A DNA stretch of 10,162 nucleotides from Deltaproteobacteria bacterium (GCA_019308645.1 JAFDHR010000049.1:1-10162); one strand, 5' to 3'. Shown: positions 1 through 6,333, numbered from the stretch's first letter. Program-made: numbers and translations. The notes: generated by a model from the letters alone, not told the origin.

Positions 1-1
1 C

Positions 2-112
2 TATCGATTAATGGGAAAGACCGCTCATGAAGCGTTGGAAGGAGATCAAAATACGGGGAAAAGTGGCTCACTTTTCACGACCGAAAATGGCTCAATTTTA
101 AAAGACCGTTGA
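2..112 (+). CDS. Possible C-terminal tail of IstB (IS21 helper ATPase), partial
   Basis: An open frame of 36 codons enters from the left edge and stops with TGA at 110-112, within the IS tip. It begins YRLMGKTAHEALEGD, compatible with the basic YRL-containing tail seen in many IstB proteins. It then reads through both terminal repeats, which give the echoing peptides GKSGSLF and ENGSIL because the repeats are 24 bp (eight codons) apart. IstB is the AAA+ helper that works with the IstA transposase. None of its ATPase motifs is in view, so the call rests on position and the short tail. A second frame stops at 28-30 and is the alternative true end. Confidence 0.4.
   Translation, partial: YRLMGKTAHEALEGDQNTGKSGSLFTTENGSILKDR
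59..99 (+). repeat. Pair of IS21-type terminal direct repeats
   Basis: AAAAGTGGCTCACTTTT at 59-75 and AAAATGGCTCAATTTT at 84-99 are direct repeats with the same GGCTCA core, 24 bp apart. Each is itself nearly palindromic around the core (AAAAGTG/CACTTTT and AAAAT/ATTTT arms). Multiple internal copies near the ends are typical of IS21-family elements, where they are thought to bind transposase. Confidence 0.65.
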
Positions 113-114
113 CA

Positions 115-249
115 TGAGGAGTATTTCAAGAGAAATCGTGTCTTTTTTTCTACACTGTGTGAACTTTTCCAAACATCATGAGGTGCTTTTAGTAAAGCTA
201 GCATCCCTCTTCTGAGAGTGCTAAAAATAGCGTTTTGAGCCCGCATCAC
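115..249 (-). pseudogene. Possible 5' remnant of a cluster gene cut by the IS21 element
   Basis: An open frame starts with GTG at 249 or ATG at 246, only 13-16 bp after the deacetylase stop, and stays open for 45 codons up to the IS boundary at 114/115. It then continues into IS terminal sequence and stops at 46. The native part is basic (MRAQNAIFSTLRRGML near the start), and no domain can be recognised in so short a piece. Its close spacing and same strand as the upstream gene fit the start of a next cluster gene. Against this, there is no convincing ribosome binding site and a frame this short can arise by chance. Confidence 0.25.
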
Positions 250-262
250 GCCCGGGAAAGTA

Positions 263-1303
263 TTAAAATCTCATTATCTTGACTTGCCCAATGGCAGTTC
301 TATAAACTTTCCTCATGATCTGGTAAGAAATAATGTCTCGAGCGGGCTTCATGGGCTTCTCCAGGCTTACTCTTTGCAAGTTAGTTGAAATACTATCTTT
401 CAACATACCTGATGTCCCGAAGGTGAGATCGATAAGGCCTGTTTTTCTTATCTTATCAAAAAACTTTCTCGAAACGCCTACATCTGAGTGTGGAAAGGCA
501 AAAACTCCATAGTCAAGATTGAAACTTTTTCTGATCCACTTAACGCTCTCGACTGTTTGGTAAATTTGCTCTTCAAATGAGAGAGATGAATACAACGGAT
601 GGTCTATACTGTGTGCCCCTATCTCGAAACCCCACTTTATCAGATCTCTGACTTGATCTGAGGTTAGGTATGGCCGCTCTGAGTCTAAATATTCTCGAAT
701 ATCAAGTTGTAACGTGGTAGCCGCTTTTTCTAATATGTCTCTACGTCTATAATCAACTTTTAGTAATCCTTCAATCGCTCCAGAGCAAAATATCCCCCGG
801 TCGCACAAAATCCTGGTAATCTCCTTTTCTTCTCTACTTCCCGAACTGTTCACCATCTTTTCTATCAATAAGCTGACCTTATTCTTGTAACATAATTCCC
901 GGTTGTCAAGGGACGCGCTTGGTATAAAGAATGCGGCCGGTATCCCTTTCTTTAGAAGGATTGGAGAAACGATATCATACACTTCTCTAAAACCATCATC
1001 GAATGTTAGCAGGAAAGAATCTGAAAAAAGTGCTGTTTCACCATTAATCCAGCTGATTACGTCAGAGAGGGATACAGGGCGGTAATATTTTGTTAGGAAC
1101 TCAAGATCATCACAAAATGCCTTAATCCCTTTATATTCATACAAATGGTAAACATGAGGCACCTTTTCATTACTGATAATGTGATAATAAAAAATGAGTG
1201 GCTTTCCATCTCCAATCAATTTTGTAATTGGAAATGGGACAAAACTTATTATCGAGTTGAGTAATATCTCTCTATACGTTTCCACAAGAACGGGCAGATT
1301 CAA
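263..1303 (-). CDS. Polysaccharide deacetylase family protein (NodB/CE4 fold)
   Basis: A stand-alone NodB-homology (carbohydrate esterase 4) protein of 346 residues, expected to remove N- or O-acetyl groups from a polysaccharide in a metal-dependent reaction. Motif 1 is TFDDG at residues 100-104 (D102 the expected base, D103 a metal ligand). Motif 2 is HSIDH at 231-235, supplying the two metal-binding histidines. The motif 3 region reads FAFPHSD near 268-274, where many relatives have FAYPxG. About 125 residues separate motifs 1 and 2, a long insertion shared with some deacetylases of polysaccharide clusters. There is no clear signal peptide; a hydrophobic patch near residues 12-28 could be a weak anchor. 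The frame is closed upstream by TAA two codons before the TTG at 1303, and no ATG occurs in the first 149 codons, so the start must be non-ATG. TTG 1303 is used here; GTG 1285 is possible; neither has a good ribosome binding site. The gene follows the beta-helix gene by 88 bp. Family is secure; substrate is unknown. Confidence 0.88.
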   Translation of the reverse strand: MNLPVLVETYREILLNSIISFVPFPITKLIGDGKPLIFYYHIISNEKVPHVYHLYEYKGIKAFCDDLEFLTKYYRPVSLSDVISWINGETALFSDSFLLTFDDGFREVYDIVSPILLKKGIPAAFFIPSASLDNRELCYKNKVSLLIEKMVNSSGSREEKEITRILCDRGIFCSGAIEGLLKVDYRRRDILEKAATTLQLDIREYLDSERPYLTSDQVRDLIKWGFEIGAHSIDHPLYSSLSFEEQIYQTVESVKWIRKSFNLDYGVFAFPHSDVGVSRKFFDKIRKTGLIDLTFGTSGMLKDSISTNLQRVSLEKPMKPARDIISYQIMRKVYRTAIGQVKIMRF

Positions 1304-1391
1304 AAATTAATGATCAAACGGGCTGGCAGCACTCTCGTGAGAAAATGGTTTAACCTTTCAAATGTTCAGGGGAATTCCAGCATTTACCTAT

Positions 1392-2765
1392 CTACCTTAT
1401 CCGCAAGTCTTTCGGCGCTTCTGGTAAGTCAGCGTAATCTCCCCTTAGAGGGTGAGGATAAGCATAAGGGGAGTAAGGATAGTATGCGTTGGCGGCACTG
1501 AAAGAAAATGTCATTCCAGCCCCGTATTTTTTTCCCGTTAAATAGCCATATGTGGGATTATAAACCAACGTCTCCTTCCCACCAGAACTTTGGGGTTCAT
1601 GCATGAAATAATCTCTATTCTTCACTATAAACTCTCCATCATGCTCACCATTTAGCTTGATATCTGCAACCACCGTTGGCCTCTCTGTCCCATTCCAATA
1701 AGTATAGTTTTCCCATATGAATGTATTGTTAATTTGGTCCTCAGCGGGCCAACTGTCACATGGGGCGTCTGGGAAAGTACCGTAACCCCCACTTTCCTCT
1801 TCCGCTAGTCTGATTGGTGAATATGCAGGAGTACCTACGACTGTTTTGAACTTGTTGTTATAGATTAAAGATGATCCACCTCGGATACCTATGAATCTTC
1901 CATTACAGGAAGAAGAAGAATATGCTTTAAAAGTATTTTCATATATTTCAATTAGAGGTTGTCCTCGAAACATGCTGAGTGGTTGATCACACTTTGGATC
2001 TGAACTACTTTGATTACCATGGGAATCATAGAACGCCACTCCACCAGATCCGGTTATAGCAGTCATATCAAAAGTATTATATCTTGTGACTGTCCTCGCC
2101 CCACCTTGCTGATAAATCTGTTCGTTTAAATTTACTTCCCTATTAGCTTCATCTCCAGTGAATATGTTGTCTTCAATGAAAAGTGCGTGGGCTGTTCCTG
2201 GCCTTATTTCTCGCTTCCACGAATAGTTATCATCTCCATTAAACCTAACCGCTATATTGCAATTGTTAAAGATATTATTATCAATTACCCCTTCAACCCA
2301 ACCTGTTACCATTATTACATTTCCGCCTTTTTCTAACTTGCAATGATCAATGCGAATTTGGTTAAGAACATATGAACCAGCCTTATTGCCTCGTATATAG
2401 ATCGATGAATAACGAGCTTGAGATGTTCTTTTAATGCATAACCCTGTTATTCTAATTGCTACGTTGGAACCTGGTTCTATCTTAATTAAGCCATCTCCAT
2501 TATAATTATTGACAATTATGGTTGAATTATAGCCTTGACCTTTCAATGTAATTGCTTTTGTTATAAGCAATTGGGAAGACCATATACATTCTCCTTCAGG
2601 AATTAATATTGTATCTCCTGGCGAAGCAGCATCATACGCTTTCTGTACATCTGAAAAAGAACACGAAGCGGCCAGTATTATAGCAGAGAAAGCTGCCGGT
2701 GTAAATCTCCAAAATGTAAACAAAATAATAGCAACTATTAAGGGAATAGTTCTATTTCTATTCAT
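1392..2765 (-). CDS. Secreted right-handed parallel beta-helix protein (pectate lyase-like fold)
   Basis: Length is 457 residues. Basic residues then a hydrophobic run (about 8-33, ending AAFSAIILAA) form a Sec signal peptide. The mature part begins near C35 (SCSFSDVQKAYDAASPGD), then ILIPEGECIW and ITLKGQGYNSTIIV. This is the entry segment of the pectate-lyase-like family in which a single-stranded beta-helix follows an A-x-x-GDT-x-P-G turn. Irregular rungs rich in N, G, I and V follow (for example LCIKRT, IDNNIFNNC, IEDNIFTG, IYENTFK, IYNNKF) over about residues 100-310. The tail has the NRDYF motif (383-387) and a YPHPL motif (436-440), and ends in a proline-rich segment (PEAPKDLRIR). Cysteines 35 and 60 could form a disulfide. 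The gene has its own strong ribosome binding sites and upstream sigma-54-type elements. A role as a lyase, epimerase or binding protein acting on the polysaccharide is inferred from fold and context; no catalytic residues can be named with confidence. Confidence 0.85.
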   Translation of the reverse strand: MNRNRTIPLIVAIILFTFWRFTPAAFSAIILAASCSFSDVQKAYDAASPGDTILIPEGECIWSSQLLITKAITLKGQGYNSTIIVNNYNGDGLIKIEPGSNVAIRITGLCIKRTSQARYSSIYIRGNKAGSYVLNQIRIDHCKLEKGGNVIMVTGWVEGVIDNNIFNNCNIAVRFNGDDNYSWKREIRPGTAHALFIEDNIFTGDEANREVNLNEQIYQQGGARTVTRYNTFDMTAITGSGGVAFYDSHGNQSSSDPKCDQPLSMFRGQPLIEIYENTFKAYSSSSCNGRFIGIRGGSSLIYNNKFKTVVGTPAYSPIRLAEEESGGYGTFPDAPCDSWPAEDQINNTFIWENYTYWNGTERPTVVADIKLNGEHDGEFIVKNRDYFMHEPQSSGGKETLVYNPTYGYLTGKKYGAGMTFSFSAANAYYPYSPYAYPHPLRGDYADLPEAPKDLRIR

Positions 2766-2771
2766 TTTAGA

Positions 2772-2785
2772 CCTCTCTACCTCCT
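2772..2785 (-). promoter_or_regulatory. Double ribosome binding site of the beta-helix gene
   Basis: On the minus strand, AGGAGG (2780-2785) lies 14 nt before the ATG at 2765 and GAGAGG (2772-2777) lies 6 nt before it. The nearer one has good spacing and the farther one a full consensus. Together they fix the ATG at 2763-2765 as the start. Confidence 0.75.
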
Positions 2786-2845
2786 ATTGGAGTCATTGGT
2801 GCTAACTGGAATTCTCATTTAAATATTCAGCTTACCCAGGTTATA

Positions 2846-2861
2846 TGCATCAATTGTGCCA
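2846..2861 (-). promoter_or_regulatory. Sigma-54-type -24/-12 promoter element, proximal (P2)
   Basis: On the minus strand the sequence is TGGCAC-AATTG-ATGCA. It matches the RpoN consensus TGGCAC-N5-TTGCW at 10 of 11 fixed positions, with the invariant GG and GC correctly spaced. The predicted transcript start is near 2835, giving a leader of about 70 nt before the beta-helix ATG at 2765. The single mismatch is the first T of the -12 block. Confidence 0.6.
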
Positions 2862-2868
2862 ATCATCC

Positions 2869-2885
2869 AGCCAATTAAATTGGCT
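2869..2885. repeat. 17-bp palindrome between the two sigma-54 elements
   Basis: AGCCAATTAAATTGGCT has 7-bp perfect arms (AGCCAAT/ATTGGCT) around a 3-bp centre. It spans roughly -6 to +11 relative to the start predicted for the distal promoter and about -34 to -50 relative to that of the proximal one. It could be a protein-binding operator or a hairpin at the very 5' end of the longer transcript. The sequence alone does not decide. Confidence 0.5.
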
Positions 2886-2889
2886 TCTA

Positions 2890-2905
2890 TGCAAGAAATA
2901 TGCCA
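2890..2905 (-). promoter_or_regulatory. Sigma-54-type -24/-12 promoter element, distal (P1)
   Basis: On the minus strand the sequence is TGGCAT-ATTTC-TTGCA. It matches TGGCAC-N5-TTGCW at 10 of 11 fixed positions (last base of the -24 block is T), with a perfect TTGCA -12 block. The predicted start is near 2879, leaving a leader of about 114 nt to the beta-helix ATG. It sits exactly 44 bp upstream of P2. Sigma-54 promoters need an AAA+ enhancer-binding activator, so expression is probably conditional. Confidence 0.68.
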
Positions 2906-2944
2906 TTTTCGACTCTATCAATTTACCCTGTCAGGCTTTTTCGT

Positions 2945-3057
2945 TTTCCCATTCAAGTAGGGATTTTTGGTTGGTCTTACAAAGCCCCTCAGCCTGCTAC
3001 CTTGCACTCCTAATGCTTTCCATTGGGCATCCCACTTAATGACTGTTGAATGGGAAA
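2945..3057. repeat. Perfect 12-bp inverted repeat, possible activator sites
   Basis: TTTCCCATTCAA at 2945-2956 and its exact reverse complement TTGAATGGGAAA at 3046-3057 are separated by 89 bp. The inner arm lies in the intergenic gap and the outer one inside the 3' end of the ATP-grasp gene. The arms are centred about 70 and 170 bp upstream of the P1 start, within the usual distance of enhancer-binding protein sites at sigma-54 promoters. The repeat is seen directly; the activator-site role is inference. Confidence 0.4.
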
Positions 3058-3966
3058 CACTTTATTTCCCCACCTTCTCCCCAAAATTATATCTTGTCGT
3101 TCTGGAAGGAACTTTGTGGTGGTACCCCCAGGATAGGGAGTAAGCTCGCTAAAATATATCTTACCGCCAACGCTATAAAGATCTACTCTGATAAAATTAA
3201 GACTTTTAGCCAAAGATTCAGCCAGACTCACCATTGCTTCGAAATTCCGAGGTCGTTGGAATTTCCCTTGCCAAATAGGGTGTTGGTATCTAAATTCATG
3301 TGGCTTGAAGTCTCTGTCAAATGTCTTGGTTTTATGCCCTGTAAACCTATCAAAATGTATTACAACAAACTCGACCTGTCCCGAAAAGCAATAGAATTTA
3401 TAGTCCACCGGATAATTTCCTTTTTCCTCTATAAAGGGCTCGACAATAATCCTGGGATTTATGTTCTTGTAGCCCCACTCGATTCCTATACCCCGATCTA
3501 GGCAGTAATTCTTCTTTAGAAATCTTTTTACTCGCAAAACTAATTCTCTCTGATCTAACTCTTTTTTATCTTTAACAAATACATTGTAACCTCCTCCGTG
3601 CGTTGCCTTTATTACAAACTTTGAGGGCAAACGAGCAAATGGAATACTCTCTGCATCTTCTCCAAGCCACAATAATGGCACTAAACAACCATCCCCCACT
3701 TTTGCCTTGACATAATTTCTCACATTAAGCTTGTCGTTAACTAAAGTTAGTAAGGAGTCCCTATCGTGCAACATGCGGCTCCACAACTTTTCTGTAAAAC
3801 GTACAGGTTCCAAAAAATTGGGCCAGAAGCGGTGTGTTTTCCAAAACTGGAAGCTACATAAAAATCTGTATATCGAATCCGCTGGCTTGTCTTTAACGAA
3901 ATGCCGTGCGTAAAACCGGCAAATACGAAGGTAAAACGGTTTATACAGTATTGAGGGTAATTGCAT
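3010..3966 (-). CDS. TupA-like ATP-grasp protein of polysaccharide biosynthesis
   Basis: A 318-residue protein of the TupA-like ATP-grasp family, found in capsule, O-antigen and teichuronopeptide loci. ATP-grasp enzymes join a carboxylate to an amine through an acyl-phosphate. Visible family features are FTEKLWSRM (57-65), a nucleotide-binding segment FVIKATHGGGYNVFVKDKKE (117-136; K120 and the glycine turn contacting ATP), VDYKFYCFSGQVEF (187-200), and the C-terminal metal/ATP block FIRVDLYSVGGKIYFSELTP (258-277), ending GGTTTKF. Length is normal and there is no signal or membrane segment, so it is cytoplasmic. The ATG at 3966 is preceded by AAGGAG about 13 nt upstream. It lies 89 bp after the flippase gene and is followed by the sigma-54 region. 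The family is named for TupA, linked to a glutamate/glucuronate polymer in Bacillus. By analogy this one may attach an amino acid or peptide to a uronic-acid unit, but the substrate is unknown. Confidence 0.85.
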   Translation of the reverse strand: MQLPSILYKPFYLRICRFYARHFVKDKPADSIYRFLCSFQFWKTHRFWPNFLEPVRFTEKLWSRMLHDRDSLLTLVNDKLNVRNYVKAKVGDGCLVPLLWLGEDAESIPFARLPSKFVIKATHGGGYNVFVKDKKELDQRELVLRVKRFLKKNYCLDRGIGIEWGYKNINPRIIVEPFIEEKGNYPVDYKFYCFSGQVEFVVIHFDRFTGHKTKTFDRDFKPHEFRYQHPIWQGKFQRPRNFEAMVSLAESLAKSLNFIRVDLYSVGGKIYFSELTPYPGGTTTKFLPERQDIILGRRWGNKVFPIQQSLSGMPNGKH

Positions 3967-4055
3967 AAAGCCTACTTCTCCTTTTGGATCGATTTGAAAT
4001 TATTCCCATACTATATTCATCCATCGATTCCAGGGATGCTCTCATGACTTACCAC

Positions 4056-5378
4056 TTATTCTCTCCTTTCATCGTACTTCTTGGCAGCATATCCCACCCT
4101 CAAGATTAGAATCACATTCATAAAAGCCCCAACCGTAGCAAAAAGTATTACGGTGTCCAGAGCACTGAAGTATAAACCTCCTAACAGGAGAGCTGTCGCT
4201 CTTGCCAAAAGTAAAGTTAAATCATAGAAAAAAACAAACCGCTGGATCCTTATAGCTTTTGCAAACAATTCCGCTGGGACGTTACAAAAGCCGACCATCA
4301 GCCACAAAACCAAAAACCGCGTAAACTCGCCAGCTAGATACCACTGCGCACCAAATATCCACGTGACTATCGGGACAGACCATATAACTATCACTAGTAC
4401 AGGAAAAAATGTGAGTGCAAATAAGCCAAAAGTGCTTTTCAAGTATAGAGGCAACAGTGGAGCACCTAGGTTTTTTGTCTCACAAACTCGTTGGAAAAGA
4501 ACTTGACGAAGCGCCATCAAGACAAAGCGCCTAGGAACTGATATAATTCTCACAGCAAAGACATAAGCTCCAGCAACTGCCACTCCAAAGAAATGCCCCA
4601 AAAGAAGGACGCCCAAGCCCCTAGAAAGAGAGTTCAAAACATTTTGAGAAGCCGAATACATGGGGAAATCCCTGTAATCAAAGGCTAACTTTTTGATTCT
4701 CTTCCATTTGATTTGATCTTTTGAAACGAACAGATCAGAAATAAGTACTTTGGTAAGATTAATACTCGCAAGCACATTACCTAAGATTGTTGCAAAAATC
4801 AGAGATCTCCCTCCACCATTGCAGTAACCTAACAAGACCTGCGTGCCGTTCGAAGATATGCTACGGACAATCTGAGAGCCCGAGGTGTGTTTGAATTCTT
4901 TGACCCTTATGCACCATGCTTGGAAAGACTGATTTAAACCAGCCACAAGAATCCCTACCACTAACATCATAAGTATCCAAATGTCCTTAGAGTTAATAAG
5001 TCCAAATATAAGACTCGGAATGGTAAGGCACAGACTAAGCGCTAGACAACTTATAATAAACGTCGACAAACAGGAAAGAACGAAAAGGTTAAGCGCATTT
5101 ACTTTATCTTTTGGGAGCATTATGGCTTGAGAATAATCAAGGGTTACACCGGCAGCTATAACACTAAGAATCGCATCAAATGATCCATAAACTCCGAAGT
5201 CATAAGGAGAATAGAGGCGACTTATAATAGGTGACAGCAAAAATCCTAAGAGCTGGGCTATGGCAGTCCCCGTCATGACAACTGCTATATTCTTTACAAA
5301 TTCAGAGGCTTTCACCCAGGCAAATATCCTGTTAAAATTATTTTTTGAGATTAACATATATGTATTTTCTCTCGCCAT
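4056..5378 (-). CDS. Oligosaccharide flippase, Wzx/MATE-like polysaccharide transporter
   Basis: A multi-pass inner-membrane protein of the polysaccharide transporter (Wzx) family, which moves lipid-linked repeat units across the cytoplasmic membrane. The hallmark N-terminus is present: KNIAVVMTGTAIAQLLGFLL, then SPIISRLYSPYDFGVYG. About 12 hydrophobic helices run to the C-terminus, ending in RVGYAAKKYDERRE. The frame is open up to a TTG at 5429, inside the preceding glycosyltransferase gene, but the family similarity begins later. ATG 5378 (16 bp past the glycosyltransferase stop) is chosen here, giving 440 residues. ATG 5357 (433 residues), with GAGAG about 11 nt upstream, is nearly as good. 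The pairing with the polymerase-like gene two positions upstream supports a Wzx/Wzy-dependent route. Confidence 0.88.
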   Translation of the reverse strand: MARENTYMLISKNNFNRIFAWVKASEFVKNIAVVMTGTAIAQLLGFLLSPIISRLYSPYDFGVYGSFDAILSVIAAGVTLDYSQAIMLPKDKVNALNLFVLSCLSTFIISCLALSLCLTIPSLIFGLINSKDIWILMMLVVGILVAGLNQSFQAWCIRVKEFKHTSGSQIVRSISSNGTQVLLGYCNGGGRSLIFATILGNVLASINLTKVLISDLFVSKDQIKWKRIKKLAFDYRDFPMYSASQNVLNSLSRGLGVLLLGHFFGVAVAGAYVFAVRIISVPRRFVLMALRQVLFQRVCETKNLGAPLLPLYLKSTFGLFALTFFPVLVIVIWSVPIVTWIFGAQWYLAGEFTRFLVLWLMVGFCNVPAELFAKAIRIQRFVFFYDLTLLLARATALLLGGLYFSALDTVILFATVGAFMNVILILRVGYAAKKYDERRE

Positions 5379-5394
5379 AGGAAGCGGGGCCAGG

Positions 5395-6306
5395 TTACAA
5401 ATCCCTCTTCTTGATAAGCTCAATTCCAAGGAAAGCTAGTAAGCGGCTAAAATGATAAGCTCCCTTTTCAACGCATTTCATAAGCAAATGTTCGCCAAAA
5501 ATCACGCAAAAAGGCACAAAAAATGTGTAAACGATAGCGGCGCCCGCGGACTTCACAAGAGTTACCGTAGCTGCCCGTGTTTTTTGCTCTCTTTTAATGT
5601 ATTTATAAGAGTTATAGCCATTAATAATTGCACGCTTGAAATAATATGTTTTAGTCCAACGGTTCTGAGGCACCACTTCATAGACCGGAGCCTCCTTAAC
5701 CGCAATAAATCTGCACCCGACTTTAATGGCTTGTCTGAAAAATTCCTGATCCGAACCACCCGTTTTAAAATCAACGTCAAAGCGAAGTCCGTGCTTATCA
5801 AATACCTCTTTTTTGAGGAGCACATTTCCTGTGCGCGTCTGATTCCAATGTAAGAGTGTACCTGTCCTATAAACCGGACGCTCGCAAAACTTCCCTTTTA
5901 ATAGCCACGTGGGCGGTAATTGTTCAAAATAGGGGTGGACAGGCCCTAAGCATCCATCGACTCCAAATGTCTTCAATGCATTATACATTGTGCTCAACCA
6001 ATCACGTGGGGGTATCTCGTCATCATCAATGATTGCTATATGGTTGCCCTGCGCAAGACGGAGTGCGTGGTTCCTTGCGGCCGGTATCGTCTGTTCGGGC
6101 TCGATGCTGTACGTTATGTCTAAGTCCAGTTCTTTTTTCAAGCGCATTACCGTTTCTCTCGCAAGCCCTTCCGCGCTATTGTCAACCACAACGACAGAAA
6201 AATCAAAAAGATCATCCACTCTCTGCGTTGCCAAATTGCGTAAAAGATGTTCAAGTGACTTGTTTCGCTTGAATGTTGGAATGCATATAGATATATGGTC
6301 CCTCAT
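5395..6306 (-). CDS. Family 2 glycosyltransferase (GT-A fold)
   Basis: A 303-residue inverting-type glycosyltransferase that adds a sugar from a nucleotide donor to a lipid-linked acceptor. It opens with ISICIPTFKRNKSLEHLL (5-22), then VVVVDNS (38-44) and the metal-binding DDDE block at 94-97 (AIIDDDEIPPRDWL), the GT2 DxD equivalent. PAARNHAL at 75-82 is the conserved nucleotide-sugar region, and GGSDQEFF (183-190) is the acceptor/catalytic-base region. A hydrophobic segment near 253-275 suggests membrane association at the C-terminus. The ATG at 6306 has GGGAAG about 5 nt upstream. It lies 27 bp after the polymerase-like gene and just before the flippase. It is the only glycosyltransferase in view, so others needed for a repeat unit must lie outside. 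Donor and acceptor cannot be inferred. Confidence 0.92.
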   Translation of the reverse strand: MRDHISICIPTFKRNKSLEHLLRNLATQRVDDLFDFSVVVVDNSAEGLARETVMRLKKELDLDITYSIEPEQTIPAARNHALRLAQGNHIAIIDDDEIPPRDWLSTMYNALKTFGVDGCLGPVHPYFEQLPPTWLLKGKFCERPVYRTGTLLHWNQTRTGNVLLKKEVFDKHGLRFDVDFKTGGSDQEFFRQAIKVGCRFIAVKEAPVYEVVPQNRWTKTYYFKRAIINGYNSYKYIKREQKTRAATVTLVKSAGAAIVYTFFVPFCVIFGEHLLMKCVEKGAYHFSRLLAFLGIELIKKRDL

Positions 6307-6333
6307 TTGTTCTTCCCTTGCTAAGGCATTTAA

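Larger units (their letters stand above)
1..114 (+). mobile_element. Terminus of an IS21-family insertion sequence (right end as read on +)
   Basis: The stretch ends in CGTTGACA at 107-114; its reverse complement TGTCAACG resembles the terminal TGT/CA-type ends of IS21-family elements. Inside the end are two related repeats centred on GGCTCA (59-75 and 84-99), the multiple terminal repeats expected as transposase-binding sites in this family. An open frame runs in from the window edge and stops inside the tip, as expected if istB lies just to the left. The other end and the target duplication are outside the window, so completeness cannot be judged. The family assignment rests on remembered terminal-repeat patterns, not a database search. 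Confidence 0.65.

Noticed and set aside
199..223. Bulged hairpin (TAGCA/TGCTA outer arms, CTCT/AGAG inner arms) as a terminator for the deacetylase gene
   Set aside because: It has a 3-nt bulge, modest G+C and no T-run on the minus strand after it, so it does not fit an intrinsic terminator.
2661..2700. Lipoprotein signal (LAASC) in the beta-helix protein
   Set aside because: The residues formally allow a lipobox, but C35 aligns with a cysteine common in this family's mature N-terminus and may pair with C60. A plain Sec signal peptide is more likely.
3046..3501. A 151-codon open frame on the plus strand
   Set aside because: It is antisense to the C-terminal half of the ATP-grasp gene and shows no family features.
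3967..4055. A further promoter or regulatory site between the flippase and ATP-grasp genes
   Set aside because: The 89-bp gap has two ATCGAT copies and the ATP-grasp ribosome binding site, but no -24/-12 or clear -35/-10 pair.
5379..5429. TTG at 5429 as the flippase start
   Set aside because: It would add 17 residues overlapping the glycosyltransferase 3' end, has no family support and would use a rare start codon when ATG codons at 5378 and 5357 are available.
5562..5825. An 87-codon minus-strand frame
   Set aside because: It lies in a different frame inside the glycosyltransferase gene, whose own frame carries the conserved motifs.
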